Source of the DNA: UBA1388 sp964555515
GTDB taxonomy: Bacteria > Patescibacteriota > Microgenomatia > UBA1400 > PJMF01
Assembly (NCBI GenBank): GCA_964555515.1
Contig: CAZKSJ010000004.1
Location: forward strand, 1-54,643
Direction: 5' to 3'
Length of the DNA: 54,643 bases
A program made the translations under genes and the position numbers. Under the pieces are notes generated by a model. That model was given only the letters and a program-made list of their open reading frames with translations. It searched no databases and was not told the origin of the DNA. Position 1 is the first letter of the stretch. Every line of letters starts with the position of its first letter. Shown in pieces: positions 1 through 9,609 of this stretch.

Positions 1-92
1 ATCCCCACATTGCCATTATTCAAAATAGTTAATCTCTCTGTCAGGCCAGCGTCTCCACCTGGGGATGTTCGAACACTAAAGTTTTCTCCATT
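1..92 (-). repeat. Internal module duplicated at 1594-1685
   Basis: Bases 1-92 are nearly identical to 1594-1685, and weaker similarity continues to about 137 and 1730. Both copies encode the same tail-fibre-like module (residue motifs RGTTDP, NGENFSVRTSPGGDAG, ILNNGNVG). This is an intragenic duplication within the surface protein, not a mobile element. Confidence 0.85.
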
Positions 93-3000
93 GAGTACAT
101 TTATCATGGGATCAGTGGTGCCGCGGAAAGTAAGTTGACCAGAAGTGGTAGCAGTACCAGCATTGGTGCCACTACCAAAGATTTGGAACTTAGCTGAAGC
201 AGTTGCATTTCCTCCGATGGCTAAATCAACCACTCCAGCTGATTCGTCTTTGGGATGAAAAACATTAAGGGTGTTTTGCCACAAGCTAGCTGCAGACAGT
301 GTTGACACATCTACCCAACTGGGCGCATTACCAGCCCCATTGGACTGGAGGACGTAATTAGCTGTCCCTGCTTGACCGCCCGGCATGAGTGCGCCGGAGA
401 ACTGGAGGTTACCCACGATGTCGAGTGCTTGGGCGGGAGAGGTGGAGCCAATACCCACACTGCCACCATCAATGATGCTGAAAACCTCAGTTGCACCATC
501 AAACAGGTTTATAATGTCACCAGTGGAGTTTTGAGTTACAGTTAAAGCAGCTAAAGTTCCAGTATAGTCAAAATTTCCATAGCTTGTGCTGTTTACATAG
601 CCATCTAAAGTTAGGTTGCCGGAAGCGTCAACTTTCAATTTTTGATCGTTATTAACTGCTATTCCAAACACAGTGTTACTACCCGCTCCACCAGCTCCGG
701 TGTTTTCATAAGCTGCACCTCCAGTGACATAGCCAGTCATAACAATATCAAGGTCATTGTCATTATCTAGGTCAACTAGGCTAGGTTGAGAGTAATTGTC
801 TGGGGCTGTTGGCCTCCAGGAAGTATTAGCAGTCCAAGTTGGTGAGCTAGCTGAACCTGTATTCTCATATACTGTCATGTATCCAACGTTGTTGCCAAAA
901 ACAACGTCATAATCACCATCCCCATCTAAATCTCCTAGACTGGGTCTGCCACCCGCAGGTGTATTCCAGGCGTTCTGATCGCTCCAAGTTGGTGAGCTAG
1001 CTGAACCTGTGTTTTCATAAGCATTACTGCTAGATAAAACATCAAGATCGCCATCGTTGTCTAGGTCTGCAAAAGATGAAGCCCCTGTCAAAGGTAAATT
1101 CCAAGCATCTTTATCAGTCCAAGTTGGTGAGCTAGCTGAACCTGTGTTTTCATAAGCATTATTGCCAACATATAAATCTGAGTCACCGTCATTATCAATG
1201 TCCACCATTATCAAACCACCACCATTGCTGCTGCCATTGACCCCGCTTGGGCCATCCCAGGCATCTTTGGTAGTCCAAGTGGGAGAACTAGCTGAACCTG
1301 TGTTTTCATACCCCTCAACCGTAGGAGTGTCATTTCCCGCAAGTAAATCATAGTCACCATCTCCGTCTAAATCAGCAAAAGCCTTGGTATGGAAGTATCC
1401 TGTGGTTGCCGGAGCATCCCAAGCGTCTTTGTTTGTCCATTCAACTACGGCGGCAGTAGTATTTGATGTGGGATTAATGTAAAGTGAACCATCCCCAACT
1501 GTAGAACCAGCTGGAATTCCGCCTAAAGTCAGTTTTTCATCATAGTATCCGGTTCCGCTAACTTCATGTTTGTAGACAGGAGCTGTCGTCCCAATTCCCA
1601 CATTGCCGTTATTCAAAATAGTAAATCTCTCTGTTAGGCCGGCATCTCCACCGGGGGATGTTCGAACACTAAAGTTTTCTCCATTCAAAATATCAATCTT
1701 TGGATCAGTGGTCCCACGGAAGGCGAGAGTGCCAGACATGGAGGCAGAGCCAGCGATATCTAGTTTAGCGAGGGGGACGGTGGTACCTATGCCGACATTG
1801 GTTCCATCATGGTACAAATTGCTTGTGGCTGTCCAAGTACCGCTTGAGTTGTAGAGCGTCTGACCGGTGGTGCCAGTAGGAAGAAGTTCGGAGCCGCTAG
1901 CGAGGGAGGTCCAAATGGGGGCAGCACCAGCTCCTTGGCTCTGCAAGTACTGTCCAGAGCTGCCGGGTAGAGCATTGGGTTCAAGAGATCCGGAAAACTG
2001 GACATTGCCAACAACATCTAGTTTTTCGGAAGGACTGGAGGTACCCATGCCGATGTAGCCTGTATTTGCGATGAACATTCTCAGGTCATTTGCAGGTGTG
2101 GCGCCAGATCCCACATAAAATCCCGTTCCTCCTCCTGCAGTATTGTAGAAAAACATGTTGCTAGCTTGACCGCTAAATGTGCTTCCATAGAGTCCCCATT
2201 GACCAACATAAGAAGTACTATTCCTATCATCAAACATTGTAATAGGGGCATAACTATTAGAATTAGAATTTCTCACCGCAAGACCGCCGGTAAATCCCCC
2301 AGCTCCTGATATATCCAACTTAGTACCCGGATTCGTCGTCCCAATGCCCACATTGCCCCCCTCATCAATCACCCCCAACTGGGTGCCATTACTACTGTTC
2401 CAGCGCATGATGTCGGCGGTGGCAGTGGGGCCGGCCTGGAGGACCAAAGCTGTACCTCCGGCGTAGGTGGCAGAGAAGGTGGCGCCGGGAGCATGAAGAT
2501 AACCCGTAACGTCCAGGTCAGACTGGATGATAGATTTACCGTCGCCATCTGGAGCCAGGACGATATCGCCATCGGAGCCGGTCGAGGTACGAAGGGTGAG
2601 TGTCTGCGCTTCGATCGTAAAGCTGTCACCAGTGGATTTGAGGAGAGGATTAGCATTTCCCAAGACTACCTGACCACTGTTGTTCATCACCAAAATGGTG
2701 TTTTCAACCGCGCTGGCACTGGCCGGATAACCCTGTACCGTCTCAGCGTTGAGCGCGTAGGGCACGGTTTTAATAGACTGTCTGGGGCTTAAGACTTCAG
2801 AAGCGATCTCCACTTGTAACCAAACATTACTATTTTCACTAAAGACATTTTCCGTAATTTCGCTTCCACAATCACTGCCTAAACCCACAGAAAAAATCCC
2901 ATCTTGATCAGGATCGACATTGCAACTATTTGAATCCCATAGTTGATTGCCACCGGTTGTACTGGGGCCACTGTCAAACAAACGGAAGCGCATCGCCGTA

Positions 3001-4013
3001 ATTCCAGTTATAGGATTCTGAGCGGTGTCGGTCAGCCGGCCTTGGAAAGAAAGCGTGCGATTAGGCCTGGTCAAGGCAGTTGGATAGGCCAGTGGCATAT
3101 CTACTTGAGTAAAGAACTGCAGGTAAGCAAAGTAGCCCATCCCCAAGAAGAGTAGTAGGCTTAAAAGCAGGTTGATGTATGGCAGCAGTGATTGCTGTGC
3201 TTTCCTGGCCCATTTTGAGTTGAAATCTTGGATAGCCTGCTTGAGTTGATGACGATGTTCCTGCCTAGATTGCATGGAGTTGGCGGCCGCCTGAAGTCTG
3301 TCAAGCAGAGGTGTTGATCGCAGATGACTGGTAGACAAGACAACTGGCGCGGCGGCGGCCGCTTTTTGCCGCTTAGAGTTGCTGTTACTCAAGATGTTTT
3401 GGGTTATATTGTCTGATTGGTGGGTGATCATCTCCTCTAAGATGGTGTCAAAATGAGTGTTGAGCTTAGACAGCCATTGCAACTGTCCTGGTGGTACCGC
3501 CCCGGCTTGTTCCAACCATTGAGAAAACTGGGTTAAGGCAACTACCTTTCGCTTGATGCTGGCAGGTGTGAGTCCTTTGTGATGCTGCCACTTGAGGAAA
3601 TCGGCGACTTTGGGTTTCGTCAAACTCGATTTTAGGCTTGAGGAAGCGGTGAAAGCGAAGAATTGATTGATATCACTGCGATAGTTCTTAAGCGTAGAAG
3701 TTGAGCAGCCGCTTTGACTTAGTGCCAACAAGTACCCGCCCAACATGACTGCTGCCTGGGAGAGTGATTGTTGTTTGATAAATTGCTGTACCAGTCGCTC
3801 GGCTTCCTGGGGGGTATGGAGTTGTTGGGATAAGTCCTTTAGCTTGGCATGCAAGTATGCCTGGTCATCAAGACGGTCTTGAGCGGTGGTATCGGTGAGC
3901 TTGATCAGCAATAATTGCGCAAGGTCATGGATTTCCCAATTGACTGATTTACCACCAGCATATGTGGAAAACAACTCAGTCAGGCTAGTAAGGTAAGGCG
4001 AGCTTGCAGGCAT
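1..4013 (-). CDS. Giant membrane-anchored surface protein with FG-GAP and tail-fibre-like repeats (C-terminus off the window)
   Basis: The minus frame is open without a stop from the ATG at 4013 to the window edge (1,337 codons seen). Residues about 100-170 resemble the SAM-like core-binding domain of tyrosine recombinases (motifs LKNYRSDINQFF and TPASIKRKVVALTQF), but no catalytic domain follows. A single hydrophobic helix at about 273-297 predicts a cytoplasmic N-terminus and a very large exterior part. After it comes a domain starting SFQGRLTD and ending KTVPYALNAE, then phage-tail-fibre-like modules with recurring GNVGIGTT (about 553, 735, 803, 1180, 1335), and five Asp-rich FG-GAP/VCBS-like repeats (about 873-1091, DLDGDGDYD type, predicted to bind Ca2+). 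Likely an adhesin or host-contact protein; the function is inferred. No Shine-Dalgarno motif is visible and no other in-frame start lies between 4013 and the upstream stop. Confidence 0.85.
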   Translation of the reverse strand, partial: MPASSPYLTSLTELFSTYAGGKSVNWEIHDLAQLLLIKLTDTTAQDRLDDQAYLHAKLKDLSQQLHTPQEAERLVQQFIKQQSLSQAAVMLGGYLLALSQSGCSTSTLKNYRSDINQFFAFTASSSLKSSLTKPKVADFLKWQHHKGLTPASIKRKVVALTQFSQWLEQAGAVPPGQLQWLSKLNTHFDTILEEMITHQSDNITQNILSNSNSKRQKAAAAAPVVLSTSHLRSTPLLDRLQAAANSMQSRQEHRHQLKQAIQDFNSKWARKAQQSLLPYINLLLSLLLFLGMGYFAYLQFFTQVDMPLAYPTALTRPNRTLSFQGRLTDTAQNPITGITAMRFRLFDSGPSTTGGNQLWDSNSCNVDPDQDGIFSVGLGSDCGSEITENVFSENSNVWLQVEIASEVLSPRQSIKTVPYALNAETVQGYPASASAVENTILVMNNSGQVVLGNANPLLKSTGDSFTIEAQTLTLRTSTGSDGDIVLAPDGDGKSIIQSDLDVTGYLHAPGATFSATYAGGTALVLQAGPTATADIMRWNSSNGTQLGVIDEGGNVGIGTTNPGTKLDISGAGGFTGGLAVRNSNSNSYAPITMFDDRNSTSYVGQWGLYGSTFSGQASNMFFYNTAGGGTGFYVGSGATPANDLRMFIANTGYIGMGTSSPSEKLDVVGNVQFSGSLEPNALPGSSGQYLQSQGAGAAPIWTSLASGSELLPTGTTGQTLYNSSGTWTATSNLYHDGTNVGIGTTVPLAKLDIAGSASMSGTLAFRGTTDPKIDILNGENFSVRTSPGGDAGLTERFTILNNGNVGIGTTAPVYKHEVSGTGYYDEKLTLGGIPAGSTVGDGSLYINPTSNTTAAVVEWTNKDAWDAPATTGYFHTKAFADLDGDGDYDLLAGNDTPTVEGYENTGSASSPTWTTKDAWDGPSGVNGSSNGGGLIMVDIDNDGDSDLYVGNNAYENTGSASSPTWTDKDAWNLPLTGASSFADLDNDGDLDVLSSSNAYENTGSASSPTWSDQNAWNTPAGGRPSLGDLDGDGDYDVVFGNNVGYMTVYENTGSASSPTWTANTSWRPTAPDNYSQPSLVDLDNDNDLDIVMTGYVTGGAAYENTGAGGAGSNTVFGIAVNNDQKLKVDASGNLTLDGYVNSTSYGNFDYTGTLAALTVTQNSTGDIINLFDGATEVFSIIDGGSVGIGSTSPAQALDIVGNLQFSGALMPGGQAGTANYVLQSNGAGNAPSWVDVSTLSAASLWQNTLNVFHPKDESAGVVDLAIGGNATASAKFQIFGSGTNAGTATTSGQLTFRGTTDPMINVLNGENFSVRTSPGGDAGLTERLTILNNGNVG
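740..1400 (-). repeat. Tandem FG-GAP/VCBS-like coding repeats
   Basis: Five consecutive units of about 140-150 bp each encode an Asp-rich loop (DLDGDGDYD, DIDNDGDSD, DLDNDGDLD, DLDGDGDYD, DLDNDNDLD), and the units are separated by the near-constant linker YENTGSASSPTW. The linker DNA is almost identical in four of the copies, which suggests recent expansion or homogenisation. Confidence 0.85.
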
Positions 4014-4544
4014 TTTGGTTTTAGTACAACGTTTAGTTTCACCAGGTTCATTAGACTCATTAGATACAACTTAACCAGTTTAGACTTTTTCTCAAGCTCT
4101 GGTCAAGTATGCATATAGGGAACGCGCGCGTAAGGGAAATTCTAAAATAGAGTAAATTAAGTCTTGAGGCGATGCGGTGATAGATTCACAACATTTCACG
4201 ATGATCAGATTAGATCATTATCGATCAAAGATAAACTGATGATTGATGAAGAAGTGTCAAAACAGCAAGCGGGGACTGAGTGTTGATATGTTTAGTAATT
4301 GGTATTATATTAAGCATTATCTAAACAAATAAGATGTAGAAGATCTTTTGCCAGATATAGATGATGAGTGAACGCACATTTTTTGCACACGCAGGGTTAA
4401 AAAATGGGTTTCGTGTGCATAACTTCAAATCAATGCAAAAAGAGGTAGCTTCAGTACCTTATAATAACACCGCAGATGATGCAACTTATGTCTAATATTG
4501 GTAAACCTTCGGGTATGTTTAGTCAAGAATGAAGAAAACCCAAA
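4014..4544. other. Intergenic region with a hairpin and a weak 44-codon ORF
   Basis: This divergent gap separates the giant surface gene from the PaaX-like regulator. A 7-bp perfect stem (GCACACG at 4392-4398 with CGTGTGC at 4412-4418) could be an operator or RNA hairpin. An ATG-initiated 44-residue frame spans 4361-4495 but has no recognisable product and may be chance. A TATAAT lies near 4461-4466. No RNA family was recognised. Confidence 0.4.
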
Positions 4545-5291
4545 ATGAGAAGTAACGCCCAAAAGATCTTGTTAGCACTTTTTCCGATTCAAACAGATAG
4601 GCAGTTGATGCTCAGTACTGCTCAGCTAAGAAGGGTTGTTCCAGATCTAACTGAAGGAGGATTCCGGTCTGTATTGCTGTATCTCCAGAATAAGCACTGG
4701 CTGTACAAGGAACAGGCAGGAAGAAGATCCTTCTTATCAATCACTGATGCAGGACAAAGAGCGCTCATTGCCAAATTTCCGGCTTTGAATCCGAAGTGGG
4801 AGCAATGGCAGGGGGAATGGCAGGCATTGGTCTTTTTGGAGGCTCCTAAAGGTGATCGCCAGTTTAGATACTTAAGGGAACAGTTAAAAAACGAGTATGC
4901 ACTGCCTTTGAGCAGAGGTGTGTACCTCATGGCAGGAGAGTTCAGTGACAAGTTCATCCAGGAGAGCGTCACATTGTATGAACAATCGGTGATGATCTTT
5001 TCGGTAGGTAAGGTGCAGTTGGGTGAGTTAAGACCGATAGTAACAAGTTATTATGACTTAACTAGTCTCGCCGCGGTCTACTCAAGTATAAGCGGTACGG
5101 CTTCACAACTGCTAATTAAAAATAATCAACAAAATGAGTTGAATGATAAGCAAAAAGTTCAGCTATCTTCAATCATCGATCGGCTTGTAAATTGCTTGAC
5201 TGACGATCCCGGCTTCATCAATTTTTACTTTCCAGGCTTAGCAGGTGTAAGACAACTCTTGCCTCAGGTGCAACAGATAATAATGTTATAA
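4545..5291 (+). CDS. PaaX-like winged-helix transcriptional regulator
   Basis: The product is 248 residues. The N-terminal 70-80 residues read as a winged helix (TEGGFRSVLLYLQNKHWLYKE, then RRSFLSITDAGQRAL as the wing). Residues about 88-160 resemble the Cas2-like ferredoxin-fold domain of PaaX-type repressors (WQALVFLEAPKGDRQFRYLR, then PLSRGVYLMAGEF). The C-terminal third is a helical segment with no clear match. PaaX controls phenylacetate genes in Proteobacteria, but none are near, so the ligand and targets here are unknown. The divergent giant surface gene is the nearest candidate target. The family assignment rests on motif resemblance only. Confidence 0.6.
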   Translation: MRSNAQKILLALFPIQTDRQLMLSTAQLRRVVPDLTEGGFRSVLLYLQNKHWLYKEQAGRRSFLSITDAGQRALIAKFPALNPKWEQWQGEWQALVFLEAPKGDRQFRYLREQLKNEYALPLSRGVYLMAGEFSDKFIQESVTLYEQSVMIFSVGKVQLGELRPIVTSYYDLTSLAAVYSSISGTASQLLIKNNQQNELNDKQKVQLSSIIDRLVNCLTDDPGFINFYFPGLAGVRQLLPQVQQIIML

Positions 5292-6335
5292 GACATTGGA
5301 TTCCCAAACCTCCATTTTCATTTGAAAATTAGTCATTTCCCTATATTTCAAGCTAATTATACTATTAATTAAGACCGAAGCTATTCAGCAACAGGTGAGT
5401 AGAGCCCTTTCGGGTAGAGTAATGAGGCTGCACTATCAAGCATAAAAAAGATCACAAAGATATAATAATAATGCATAAATACGAATGCGGAAAAATAAAC
5501 ACCAGATCAGCGTAAATAAATCGGTAAACATGCGGAGAAGCAGACGGGCAGAAGATTGGGTGCGAAAATAAGCCAAAGTGATGGTGGTGGCGTATTGAAC
5601 ACCCGAAATCTAAGGTAAAACATCGGGTGCATATAGTTGTTTAGTGGAAGGCCCGAGCGGGGTTTCAAAAGTAGTCGGAGTAAAAGTTATATATGTGTAA
5701 TGAAGAAAGATTGCACATACTATAAGACTCGTAAAATTAGGCATTATTTTTCCATTTTCAGCTTTTTGAAATGAGTTATGAGGATTAGTTCATTAATCAA
5801 AATTGCGGTCGATAATAAGGGGCTGAGTGGTTAGTCCAGACCAGCAATTAACTGACTAANNNNNNNNNNNNNNNNNNNNNNNNNNNNNNNNNNNNNNNNN
5901 NNNNNNNNNNNNNNNNNNNNNNNNNNNNNNNNNNNNNNNNNNNNNNNNNNNNNNNNNNNGCGGTCGATAATAAGGGGCTGAGTGGTTAGTCCAGACCAGC
6001 AATTAACTGACTAAGTTTCTCGGCATTTGTCTTTACAGACGATTGGATGATTTGAATATTTTTACTTGATTTTCAGTTTGTATAGCAATATCTGATTAGA
6101 TAACTAAATATCCACAGCTGTTAGTCAGCATATTAGATATAAATGAATTTAACTGTAGAACAATTGTTCGAGAGCAATTAGTAACTAATGCCAGTGGGTT
6201 GAATCTCAGTAGATTGAGTTTAGTCGGTTTACTAAACGTGTCCTCCCGTTTTACCCGTGAGCCAGCATCTAAGCGATGATAAGTTGGTCTATACAGTAGC
6301 CAAAACCTGGTGACGCCGATCAGTGTTGCTGCTGA
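5292..6335. other. Gene-poor region containing a scaffold gap
   Basis: About 1 kb between convergent genes, AT-rich and with no credible reading frame. A 7-bp stem (CACCCGA at about 5600 with TCGGGTG at about 5624) has no T-run and is not a convincing terminator. The N-run at 5860-5959 is described separately. No RNA gene was recognised. Confidence 0.5.
5805..6014. other. Assembly gap flanked by an identical 55-nt overlap
   Basis: Bases 5805-5859 are identical to 5960-6014 across exactly 55 nt, with 100 N between. This is what two unmerged contig ends sharing one 55-mer look like. The real sequence is probably continuous and 155 nt shorter, not a duplication. Confidence 0.85.
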
Positions 6336-8423
6336 CTACTTAATTTTGTCCAAGATAATAGGGTGATAGTGATCATCGGGGGTGATGCGAGCAGTCAAGG
6401 CTTGCTGTCTGTCTCGGACTGCTACCCGGAAACGCACGTCGGTCACTTGTAACTGGTACTCAGTTTGTTTGGTGTGAAAGCGGTAGCTTCCCGCCTGATT
6501 AGTTTGAGTAATTTCAACAGGAGAGCCGCTTTTCTCTTCAATTGACAAAATGACTTTGGCTATTGGTTTCTTGTTTGCCGTCATCGTTTCTCCTTCCAGG
6601 CCAATGGTGTGAAGTTGATAGGCTTGCCACAGCCAACCCAGAGTATAAATGCCTACTACGGCTAGATTACCAAATGAGGGTAGGACGAGCGTGACGAGTA
6701 AGCTGATCGTCCAGACTGGCCAAGAGAACTTATCAATCGTTAGCACACGGCGCATTAGGTTGAGATGGGGTTTCTCGATATTCCGAGGAGTAGCAAAGAC
6801 ACTAAGCATCGGTAGCGGTCGATTCTTGATTTGAAATTCCTGGCCCGTGTAGAAGTGAAACTTGTCGAGGTTCTTGGGTGCTGGATCAACCACTGGAAAG
6901 AGAAAATTGGGGTGCTCAAAGCTAGCTCTATAGTTTCCGTCAAGTAATGATACATCAAAGAATAAGCCATGTTTGTTAGTAATTCTGTGCGCAGCATATG
7001 TTTTTTTGTTACTTTCTTGACCAGAAAATGTGATCAATCCATAGCCAATGGGGTCTTGAGTGGGATAGCTGACAGCGATGCCTTGAGGCTGGCCATCTGG
7101 AATGAGCCCCACGATCATCAAGATTGAGGTCCACAGCTCTCTGTTAAGATATCTTCTCCAGGTAAAAGCCAGCAGCATTACTTGCATCCCAGTCAGCGCA
7201 CTTAGTAGGATCAGCACCAGCCAGTTGGCGATGATGGCTTGCAACAGCGTCCAGAAGTTGCTGGTGGTGGTACGCAGGGTAGCATTGAGATACGCGGCTG
7301 GTTCCACAATCATTGAAGGCAATCTGGACACGATGCGCTCGATGATCACTTCAGGGGTCGTGATAGGGATGGTGATGGCAGGCGGTTCTTCACTGGGCAA
7401 GAGAGAAGGTGGAGTGATGATAGCTGGGATGGGGATAATCAGCACCGGCGAGGTGACGTAGAGTGTGACGTTTTCCAACTTGCTAGTGTTGCCCACCAGA
7501 TCAGTGATGGTGAACTCAAAAATAATCAATTCTTCTCGAGGCAAATTTGAAAATACCCGATTCCACTGACCATCCTCACCCACGGAAAAGGCATCGTTGA
7601 GAGTGGTGCCATCGGCCAAAGTGATGACTACTTCAACGTAGTCGCCTGGATCACCTTCGCCTTTAAATTCTGGGTCGTTATCGGTCACTGCAAATGGTTC
7701 AGTGGGCACGCTATCTTGATTGCCGGTGACCATGTTTGTCTCAATATCCTCAATTCTGTTGATGGCGAAATCAGGCGGTCTTGTGTCAACAGTGAAGGTC
7801 CAATTAGCAGTGCCTACTTGGTTGCCAACAGCATCTTTGGAGACGACTTTCCAGGTATAGGTGCCGTCGTCGAGGCCATCAAGCGGGGTGAGGCTATATT
7901 GGTTGGAGCCGTCAAAGTACAGCTCAAATTCGGTCGTGGTTTGACTCACGGTGCCTAAGTCATAGACCTGGACATCGTCTAGATAAAACAAATAAGTGAC
8001 TGCAAGCGAGTTGGTGGCAGGATCCTGCCAAATAAAAGTGGGCGTATTATCGTTTGTTGCCGAGTTGTGGGTTGGTTGAACTAGCTCCGCTGCCTCCAGC
8101 GTACCAAATTCAGTCACGGTGGCAGTGACCTGAGTGGATCTATTTTTAGGATTAGTTGTGCCAGTTTCTCCGTCTTCAATGCCTGAACCTTGAGCGTGAG
8201 CGGTGAACACAAGTGTCGAGTCACCCAGTTTTATCAAAATGGCGATGAATATCATCACCAAGATCAGCGCGCTTGCTTTAATTGGCAATTTACACTTGAA
8301 AATTAAGCAAGTGATCAACGGCAAAGCACACATCCAACCAATGGATAACCACATGTGTCGGGTATTCCAATCTTGGCTAAGATTTTGGAGACTGGGGTTT
8401 GCTGATCTTTTGGGCGGTTTCAT
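6336..8423 (-). CDS. Multi-pass membrane protein with extracellular Ig-like repeats
   Basis: The chosen ATG at 8423 (MKPPKRSANP) overlaps the end of the upstream gene by 47 nt. A second ATG at 8354, 23 nt after that stop, is also possible, and the open frame itself reaches 8516. From 8423 the product is 695 residues. Two hydrophobic helices near the N-terminus (about 24-68) are followed by an Ala-Gln-Gly region and two or three bacterial Ig-like beta-sandwich domains (motifs NDNTPTFIWQDP, GTYTWKVVSKDAVGNQ, FEFTITDLVGNTS). Another helix lies at about 395-420 and a pair at about 580-620. A C-terminal carboxypeptidase-regulatory-like module (TNQAGSYRFHTK) ends the protein. It is last in the run with the DUF916-like gene and may be part of the same surface assembly. 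The function is not known. Confidence 0.75.
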   Translation of the reverse strand: MKPPKRSANPSLQNLSQDWNTRHMWLSIGWMCALPLITCLIFKCKLPIKASALILVMIFIAILIKLGDSTLVFTAHAQGSGIEDGETGTTNPKNRSTQVTATVTEFGTLEAAELVQPTHNSATNDNTPTFIWQDPATNSLAVTYLFYLDDVQVYDLGTVSQTTTEFELYFDGSNQYSLTPLDGLDDGTYTWKVVSKDAVGNQVGTANWTFTVDTRPPDFAINRIEDIETNMVTGNQDSVPTEPFAVTDNDPEFKGEGDPGDYVEVVITLADGTTLNDAFSVGEDGQWNRVFSNLPREELIIFEFTITDLVGNTSKLENVTLYVTSPVLIIPIPAIITPPSLLPSEEPPAITIPITTPEVIIERIVSRLPSMIVEPAAYLNATLRTTTSNFWTLLQAIIANWLVLILLSALTGMQVMLLAFTWRRYLNRELWTSILMIVGLIPDGQPQGIAVSYPTQDPIGYGLITFSGQESNKKTYAAHRITNKHGLFFDVSLLDGNYRASFEHPNFLFPVVDPAPKNLDKFHFYTGQEFQIKNRPLPMLSVFATPRNIEKPHLNLMRRVLTIDKFSWPVWTISLLVTLVLPSFGNLAVVGIYTLGWLWQAYQLHTIGLEGETMTANKKPIAKVILSIEEKSGSPVEITQTNQAGSYRFHTKQTEYQLQVTDVRFRVAVRDRQQALTARITPDDHYHPIILDKIK

Positions 8424-9594
8424 CGGCAACTGATTTGAGTTTTGCCTCAAGCTCGGCAATACGCTGGGACTGATCCTGCTGACGGTGGAGCCAGTGTCTT
8501 CTGACCAAGATACCAACTGCGATCAGCATGAGTAAGATACACAACACGGCGATGATTAACTTGACTGGTAGTAGCCAAAAATAAGCATGTTCCATGACCA
8601 CCTGACCGGCAGTGCCATAGCTCGCCACGACCTCAAGTTTGTACCGACCCAGTCCCCAGATTCTTTCCCATTCAGACTCAAATGCCCGACTGGTAAAAGG
8701 AAAGATGTTTCTAGTTTCAGGTTGAAAATCACCTACGCGCTTCCCAAGAAAGTTTGTGATGGTAACGCCAATTTGGGGTTGAATGTGAACATCAGATTGA
8801 TTTTCTAGTTCAAACGAAAATTCAACCGGGCCAAACTCTAGAAACTTTGGGACATTGAGATTGCGGATAAAGGCAGCTTCATTTATTGGTCCATCTACCA
8901 ACAGGTAAAGGAGGGTACCAACGCGCTGGTTAACCCCAGTACTGTTTTGATTAATGGTGCTTGCATCATTGGTTGATCCAAATACGGGCTGGTGTGTGAC
9001 CATGGCGTAGTGGCCTCCGGGCAAAGCATCGACTGGCACATCAATTCTGACTGCGACTGCCGCACTTTCCCCTGGCTCAACCGTCTGTTGGGAAGGAGTT
9101 GCGGTTAGCCAAGAAGCCAAGCTCCATCTGTTGTCTAACCCAGCTAGATCGACTGGCTCTGGAGTAAAGCCGTCTGCGCCAATCAAAAAATCCTGAACAC
9201 TAGAACGAAAAGTAATTGGAGTCTCACTGGTATTAATTACCCTGATCTCGACTTGGGTGCTGTCTCCTGGGGAAACTTTGAGAGAACGATCGTCGCCTAG
9301 CCGTGGTGGGCTGGCGGTAAGGGAAACTACATTGAGGGCGGTTGGTTGAGTTGCTGCTTGGTCAACGGGCAGATCCGCCGGCTGATCGCTCGGCAGGCCG
9401 GCTGGGTTAATTGTTCCCTGGTCTTCAGCTGGCAAGGTATTGCGCTGAGCAGCAGGATTAGCCAGATCGGCAGCTGGTAGGGGGTTGGCAGTTTCGGTTT
9501 GAGCGAGCGTTGTTGCGGCCACCGAGATGAGTAACCCAAGAGTGAGGGTGGTGCTAATCAGGAAGCGAGTGGAGTGGGCAGGTGGTTGATGCAT
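8377..9594 (-). CDS. DUF916-like (WxL-interacting-protein-like) membrane-anchored surface protein
   Basis: 405 residues. A signal peptide (ISTTLTLGLLISVAATTLAQ) is followed by a Pro/Ala/Gln-rich linker to about residue 85. Then comes a beta-rich region with the DUF916 pattern: SPGDSTQVEIRVINTSE, PGESAAVAVRIDVP, GGHYAMVTHQP and RVGTLLYLLVDGP. A C-terminal membrane helix (about 347-370) leads to a short charged, possibly coiled-coil tail. In Firmicutes, DUF916/DUF3324 proteins bind WxL-domain proteins and anchor them at the wall. Here the next gene upstream, 15 nt away, encodes a WxL-like secreted protein, matching that pairing. The homology is inferred from pattern and layout. Confidence 0.65.
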   Translation of the reverse strand: MHQPPAHSTRFLISTTLTLGLLISVAATTLAQTETANPLPAADLANPAAQRNTLPAEDQGTINPAGLPSDQPADLPVDQAATQPTALNVVSLTASPPRLGDDRSLKVSPGDSTQVEIRVINTSETPITFRSSVQDFLIGADGFTPEPVDLAGLDNRWSLASWLTATPSQQTVEPGESAAVAVRIDVPVDALPGGHYAMVTHQPVFGSTNDASTINQNSTGVNQRVGTLLYLLVDGPINEAAFIRNLNVPKFLEFGPVEFSFELENQSDVHIQPQIGVTITNFLGKRVGDFQPETRNIFPFTSRAFESEWERIWGLGRYKLEVVASYGTAGQVVMEHAYFWLLPVKLIIAVLCILLMLIAVGILVRRHWLHRQQDQSQRIAELEAKLKSVADETAQKISKPQSPKS

Positions 9595-9609
9595 ATAATT
9601 GGACTAAAT

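Noticed and set aside
820..1310. CRISPR-like spaced DNA repeats
   Set aside because: The near-identical 40-nt segments encode the FG-GAP linker YENTGSASSPTW in frame; spacing is about 140-150 bp and no cas gene is near.
1162..3155. Several plus-strand frames of 60-99 codons over the giant surface gene
   Set aside because: They are antisense shadows of a continuous minus-strand coding frame with clear domain repeats.
5805..6014. Direct repeat flanking N as a target-site duplication of a mobile element
   Set aside because: Exactly 55 nt at both gaps in the window points to an assembler k-mer overlap.
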